Positions 59,023 to 64,000 of a DNA stretch of 64,000 nucleotides are shown piece by piece. This DNA comes from Hemicordylus capensis (Eukaryota > Chordata > Lepidosauria > Squamata > Cordylidae), in NCBI RefSeq assembly GCF_027244095.1, contig NC_069658.1:261896687-261960686 (forward strand). Reading direction: 5' to 3'. The translations under genes and the position numbers were made by a program. The stretch's first letter is position 1. Each line of letters opens with the position of its first letter. Under the pieces are notes generated by a model, which was not told the DNA's origin, ran no database searches, and worked only from the letters and a program-made list of their open reading frames with translations.

Positions 59023-59594
59023 TTGTGGACTCAGGAAGAATCTGTGCCTCACTGGGTTAGCCTTTTGGCACAGGACTGACCTCTCGTCAATGAGTCGTTT
59101 GGCTTCTATTCCTTGTTCAGCAAAGGAAGACAGGCAAGCGGCCTTTAACAGCCCAATGAATTTCAAGGAAGAATTTGTTCAGTCATACAAATCACCCCAC
59201 CTGCAGCCGGGATCTTATTGGCTCCTCATATCACCTGCTCCTGCTGCACTTCAGAGCTGCAAAAACCTGCAGGCATCTTCAGGGGAAATGTTCAAGATCA
59301 TCAAAGATCTAACAGTTCCTTCTGCTTGTTAATGCTCTTGGTAGTGCAGGAACAAAGGTCTCTGGGTCCAGCTGCTAAAGCCCCTGGTTCATGACCGCTG
59401 CTCTATTATGATTCTGTCAGAAAATACTCCTTCATTCCAGGTATCAACACTTCCCTTAAGGAGGCAGAATCATTCTAAAGCATGAGGTTGAGACACCTTG
59501 CAGTCAGTGCTGGCCTTCAAACATACCCAGTGACCCTTGAATTTCTAGAACTGGCAACTTCTCCTTAACTCAACCTTTAAGATGTTATTGAAGA

Positions 59595-59597
<3 letters not shown>

Positions 59598-59652
<55 letters not shown>
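59598..59652. repeat. (CT)n microsatellite
   Basis: More than twenty CT units, private to copy 2. Copy 1 has only TCTCTTTCTCTCT at the same place. Confidence 0.95.
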
Positions 59653-59654
<2 letters not shown>

Positions 59655-60086
59655 CTCTTAATTTTAAATCTTAGATACTCTTCTTGTCTGTACACTGCCC
59701 TGAGTCCGTTGATTGGGCGTATATTCAATCTCTTAATAAACAAACAAACATACTATCTTTGCTGTGTGGTTAAATATGTGAAGCTATCTAAATGGAGTCC
59801 AAATACTATATATTAATGTTTTAATGTAATATTAGTAATAAAACTATGTGATTGAAAACTATCCCTTTTTTATTATTATTGTGAGCCCTTTGGGGACAGG
59901 GATCCATCTTATTTATTTATTTCTCTATGTAAACCACGATGTAAGGTATTGTTGAAAAGTGATATACAAATATATAAATAATCAAGATCGATAAAATATA
60001 TCCATACATCATAACAAATTTCATGAAAAATGATCAATAGGATATCATAAGAATAGTGCCTGTATATCCAACTAAAAAGATTAAAT

Positions 60087-60392
60087 CCAACTAGGTGACT
60101 AGGCACAGAGCATCTGTGCCCCTAGTTCTCCCTATCTCCCCCCCATTTTCATTTCGTGATCCCCTCCCTTCAGCCCCATTTCGTGCTCCCTTGGTGGCCA
60201 GGTGGCCAGGCCATTGCTTCTCCTCCCTTGGCGGCTGCTTCTGCTCCTTGGTGACTTGGCCATTCTCCTAGCCAGCAGTTTCTATCTGCCCGTTGCTGTT
60301 GCTAATCGGCAGCTCGCATGCAAATCCTTGTGAGTGCTGCCATACATGGGATTAGCAACGAATATGTTTAAGAGAATTATATAGATAGATAG
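60087..60392 (+). repeat. CTAGCTGACC-type retroposon, short form, copy 2
   Basis: Counterpart of 43,956-44,262; ends ATTATATAGATAGATAG. Confidence 0.65.
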
Positions 60393-60918
60393 ATGATTCA
60401 TTCCCAGAATATCATACTGTCAAGAGCTGGGAGAAGTATAGACAAATATTCCCATGCAGTTGCAATGTCACGCTCTGTTTAAAAGATAAAATATCAGGTC
60501 ACCCTTGTAGATTTGCCAATATCAGGTCCACCTTACAATTTTGCAAAGACATGTTAGCTGAACTAAGTCTTCTTCAGTGCCAATTATCAGAAAAATTCTC
60601 CACTTCCACTAGTAGTCTCCAGTCCCATCATGGGGATTAAACTGGCACTAACCTCTCCTTTCAGCTAAGAAGATTCAGTTCAGTCAAAACTGTGGCAAAA
60701 TTGCAAGGTGGACATGATACGAGATTGACCTGCTATTTTCTTTAAATCAAAATGTGACATTGCAACTGCATAGGAATATTTGCCTGTGCTTCTTCCATCT
60801 ATTGACAGTATGATATTCTGGGAATGAATAATTTGACTTAATCTTTTTGTTTGTTATACAGGGACAACTCTTATGAGACCCTATTGATCATTTTTCATGA
60901 ACTTTCTTGTGATGTATG

Positions 60919-63114
60919 GATATATTTTCTCAATCTCCATATCGCAGCGATTTAATTCGCAACAAGGCATAGGAAATGTGAATGGCACCCTGCTGTCCAC
61001 ATAGGGACTGCGGTGTCACGACAGAGGAAGTGTGGAAGCACACTTTCGAGATTCATCCTGACCCCGTTGTAGGGAAAGGACCCTGTCTGGAAAGTGCCCT
61101 GAAGCAAACATCTTGCAGCTCTACGCTTTAGATGTTGCACGGTTATAAATAGTTCCATCTGGCTTTTTTTGTCTCTCTGTTACTCCTTGGAGTTTTACAT
61201 GTGACTTTTCAAGCCCTTTAACTCACATCTTCTCCAGAATGGAGGGGGTTCTTCACATATCGGCCAGATTTACCCCAAAGTCCCTCTGAGTTATCGGGTA
61301 GCAGTTTACACACAAATCTGGTTTTTCACTGCACCTTAGAGTGCAGCCCAATTTATATCTGGGGTAAAAAAAGTCCATTATTCGTGCCAGGTTTTTTGGG
61401 ACTACTTTGAGTTCACAGTAAAGCCTGCCGGTTAACATGCGGTAAAGCCTGCTGTGTGTAAAAGTCCCTGTTTATGTATTTATATCATTGTTAGTTTTTA
61501 AATCTGGATTAGTCTCCAGATCTGGATTTGTCTGTTTTGAAATCTGGATTAGTGAGAGGCTATTGCTCCAAGAGTGGGTGAGGAATTATTTCAAGAAAAT
61601 GAATGAATCATATTTATTTGCAGCTTCAAAAGAAAAATCCATATCAAGTCAGATATGCACAGGAGCAAATGCAAAGCTTCAAGATGCTAAAGACTGTTGC
61701 ATGTGATGCTAAAAGCATCATTATAGCTTCCGTCTATTATTAAGATCAAATGGCAGCTGTGAGGATGGGCCCAGGGCAGATTAAAGGAGAGGCAGGAGAG
61801 GCAGCTGCCTATGGTGGGAAAATGCCAGACAGTGGAAAATTCTGGAGTGAATAATGTTCAGTGCACCTCAGATTTGTTCTGATCCCCCCCCCCGTGTGTG
61901 TGTGAGTGAGTGAGAGAGTGTATGTTTTAATTGAATTTGCAGCACGTGCAGGCAGGGTTGAGCACCGGAAGGAAGCAGCCTGAAGCCAGGAGGGGCCAGG
62001 CTGGCAGACAGACAGTGCGTGTGCAGTGTGCATTATTATTGCTCTCCTCTCTCTGACCATCTGCTTGAGACACTGACTGAGACTGTGGTGTTTGTGTGTG
62101 CGCGTGCGCACCAAGAAGATGAAGCAGAGCAGCCTAGGATTGGTTGCCGCTCAAGGGAAGCCATGGGGAGGGGTGTGGCTGCAGTGCATGCCATCTCATC
62201 GACTTCAGATGGGAGGCAGGTTAGCAGCAGCAGCAGCGTGCTGCCTGCGTCCCCTCCCCACCCCTCACGTTCCTTGTAGTCCCCTTCCAGAAGCAGTCCC
62301 CTTATTGATTTCCCAGAAAACACACTTCATATGTCTGTTCTAGATGCCTAAAATCTACTTTTGTGTAGAACTGGGTGGATGAACAAGAGAAACTGTGGAG
62401 CCGAAACTCAAAAGAACATGATGTGGTTTTGTTGCTGCTATTAGTCTCAGAAGGGAAACTCCCATTGCTGCCAATCCTGATCTAATCAGGCCTTCTGTGG
62501 TTGCTATTTTAATGTTTTTTAAAGCTGTGATGATTCAGCTTTCTAGCATCATGTGTGTTTCGACATGTGATGTTTCTGCCATTCCTTTTGAAGGTGTGAT
62601 GGTTAAAAGGAAGGGGGGGGTAGCCCCTACCCCCACTCTGCCGAGCTACAGGAGAACTGGTCTTGTGGTAGTGAGCATGAATTGCCCTCTTTGCCAGGGT
62701 CTGCCCTGGTTTGCATTTGATTGGCTCTGTAAGATAATCCCTTAAATCAGGAGATGAGAGGCCGCCGGCACGATGCAGTTAGCAAGGAATGCAATGTGGT
62801 GGAGTGGGGGGGTGCATTCAGGTTGGGAGGTTGCATCACGCTGCTCCCACCACCCCATTCCTCCCCCCCCCCCACGGTCTATCATCCCTTTCCGGTTTCC
62901 AATTCCAAACAATCCCCACCTCTGTCTTGCCAGCAGCTTGCTGGCACGGGGGGGGGGGGGGGAGAGGAGGCGAAGGCAGGGCGCCTGTGCGCGCAGAGTG
63001 ACGTCCGTGATTGAGGTGCCCAAAGTGGAAGCGGGAAGGAAGGAAGGAGCCTGGTGGTGTGGTTCGTTCTGTTGTTGTGCTTAGTGATGACGTATCATTT
63101 TGGTTTGCCAAGGG
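60919..63114. other. Intergenic DNA, mostly unrecognised
   Basis: 60,960-61,030 resembles 41,390-41,460, and 61,220-61,440 is a diverged copy of the 31.3-kb repeat. A (TG)n run lies at 61,893-61,910. From about 62,750 the sequence becomes GC-rich with poly-C and poly-G runs and a TGACGTC (CRE-like) site at about 62,999, which could be a promoter for the candidate gene at 63,115. Confidence 0.45.
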
Positions 63115-63314
63115 ATGGAGCAACTGGAATTGGGGAACAAACTGGAGTCATTCAAGAAGCAGGACGCTGGGAAGTAAGTCAGACAGAGACAGTTAGAGTG
63201 CATTTCTAAAACAAACTTGAGTGTCTCTCTCTCCCCCGCACCCCTAGGGCTCATGGCTCTCCTTCTTCCCATCCCAAACCCCGTCCCAAATCGGCAAACG
63301 TTTCTCATAGCAAG
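63115..63314 (+). CDS. Candidate 5' end of a host gene, two small exons
   Basis: From ATG 63,115 an open frame (MEQLELGNKLESFKKQD) runs to a GTAAGT donor at 63,174. After a 74-base intron with a strong pyrimidine tract, an AG acceptor at 63,246-63,247 opens a 67-base exon (63,248-63,314) that stays in frame (HGSPSSHPKPRPKSANVSHS) and ends at GTAAGA. The frame is open across both, splice sites are good, and GC-rich upstream sequence fits a promoter. I do not recognise the protein. No further exon was found before the window end, so this could be chance. Confidence 0.35.
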
Positions 63315-63903
63315 GTAAGAATTGCTGTTCGCCAGGCAAGAATGATCCTGCCTCTGGCTCCTTAAGTACGGGAAAGCCTCAGCTTTCCCCTGAGCCTGCT
63401 TTGGAGACTCTTCCTAAAGCCTCTGCATTTCTTCACCGAAGTTGAGACTCTCTCTCAAGACCCTTCTGGCCATCCCTGCCCTCCACTCCCCAATTCTTTG
63501 CTCTTATTTGTAAAAACCAGCCAGGATCTCCTCTATACTAGGCCTGCAAAACTCAAATGACCTGGTAGGCCAAAACTGAACGTGACTTGGCACATGGGGG
63601 CCGAGGTAAATTTTTAGGGTGCTGATCATTAAAGTAACACTTAATATCAATCAATTAATTAAATCAAATTAAAGTGAAATTAATTAAAACAAATTTAATC
63701 AAAATTTAACTTTTGAAGTTCTGGTAGGCCAAGATTAATTTAAATTAAGATAAAATAAATTGATTTAAAATTCATTCTAATAAAATAAATACTATACAAT
63801 CTTTACAAAATACATAATAAAATGCATTGTTCTTCCTTTCCACCTCTACCAAATCATCACACTTTACATGGAGCTCTTGTAAGAAAAAAATTAGAGGAGT
63901 TTT
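63315..63903. other. Intronic or intergenic DNA, nothing recognised
   Basis: AT-rich from 63,600 to 63,840 with repeated TTAATTAAA-type sequence. No gene supported. Confidence 0.4.
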
Positions 63904-64000
63904 CAGGGGCATCACTACCATTAGAGAAGGTGAGACAGTTGTTTTGGGGCCCCACTGCCTCAAGGGGCTCCCCAGAGGCACATCACATGACTCCCCACAC
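63904..64000. mobile_element. hAT element, cut by the window end
   Basis: CAGGGGCATCACTACCATTA followed by GGGGCCCCACTGCCT, the left end of the family at 1,648-1,970. Confidence 0.85.

Larger units (their letters stand above)
51667..60918. repeat. Tandem segmental duplication, copy 2
   Basis: Direct repeat of 32,803-44,778, carrying the second Ly6-like gene. Private insertions are the LINE fragments at about 53,189-53,706 and 57,986-58,697 and a (CT)n expansion at 59,598-59,651. Confidence 0.9.

Overview
The window looks like repeat-rich squamate (lizard or snake) chromosomal DNA. The evidence is the repeat mix: CR1 and L2/CR1-like LINEs, a tRNA-derived and a 5S-rRNA-like SINE, many hAT-type short elements with 8-bp target duplications, and intron-containing small secreted-protein genes. 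No prokaryotic gene layout, CRISPR array or rRNA operon was seen. Species and family names of repeats are from memory, not from a database search.

Host genes. Three genes of one Ly6/uPAR (three-finger) subfamily can be assembled from phase-1 exons: one on the + strand (exons near 3.3, 4.4 and 10.9 kb) and two on the - strand (exons at 42.9, 36.6 and 33.8 kb, and at 59.0, 55.5 and 52.9 kb). All three share C-x7-C-x16-CC-x5-C in the last exon and an unusual CSD after the final cysteine. The two - strand genes lie in a direct tandem duplication (about 32.8-44.8 kb and 51.7-60.9 kb). A possible 5' end of another host gene, with two small coding exons in a GC-rich stretch, lies at 63.1-63.3 kb.

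Fossil. A 10.67-kb Polinton (Maverick)/adintovirus-like element occupies 17,335-28,002. It has inverted repeats of about 450 bp, a 6-bp target duplication (GATGTT), and recognisable integrase with chromodomain, capsid proteins, adenain-like protease, family-B polymerase region, a cysteine-rich early protein and unknown right-end genes. It is broken in at least about six places. It also carries a gene of the Bcl-2 family that looks whole and appears to keep the intron that host Bcl-2 genes have at the BH2 tryptophan. The Polinton sits inside a LINE copy whose unoccupied paralog lies at 45.9-47.9 kb in the same window, so the pre-insertion site can be read directly at 46,940-46,945.

Rest. 1-3.1 kb: a possible tyrosine-recombinase retrotransposon end, then a CR1 3' end with nested hAT elements. 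8.0-9.8 kb: a 1.8-kb foldback element with internal tandem repeats. 35.0-35.7 kb: a very GC-rich retroposon present in only one duplication copy. 37.6-38.3 kb: a near-perfect palindrome, also in one copy only. 38.6-41.0 kb: an L2/CR1-like LINE with reverse transcriptase, interrupted by another foldback element. 48.2-51.7 kb: a CR1 that keeps its 5' ORF1/endonuclease part, split by a 1.2-kb hAT element. Coordinates of repeat edges without a visible target duplication are approximate.
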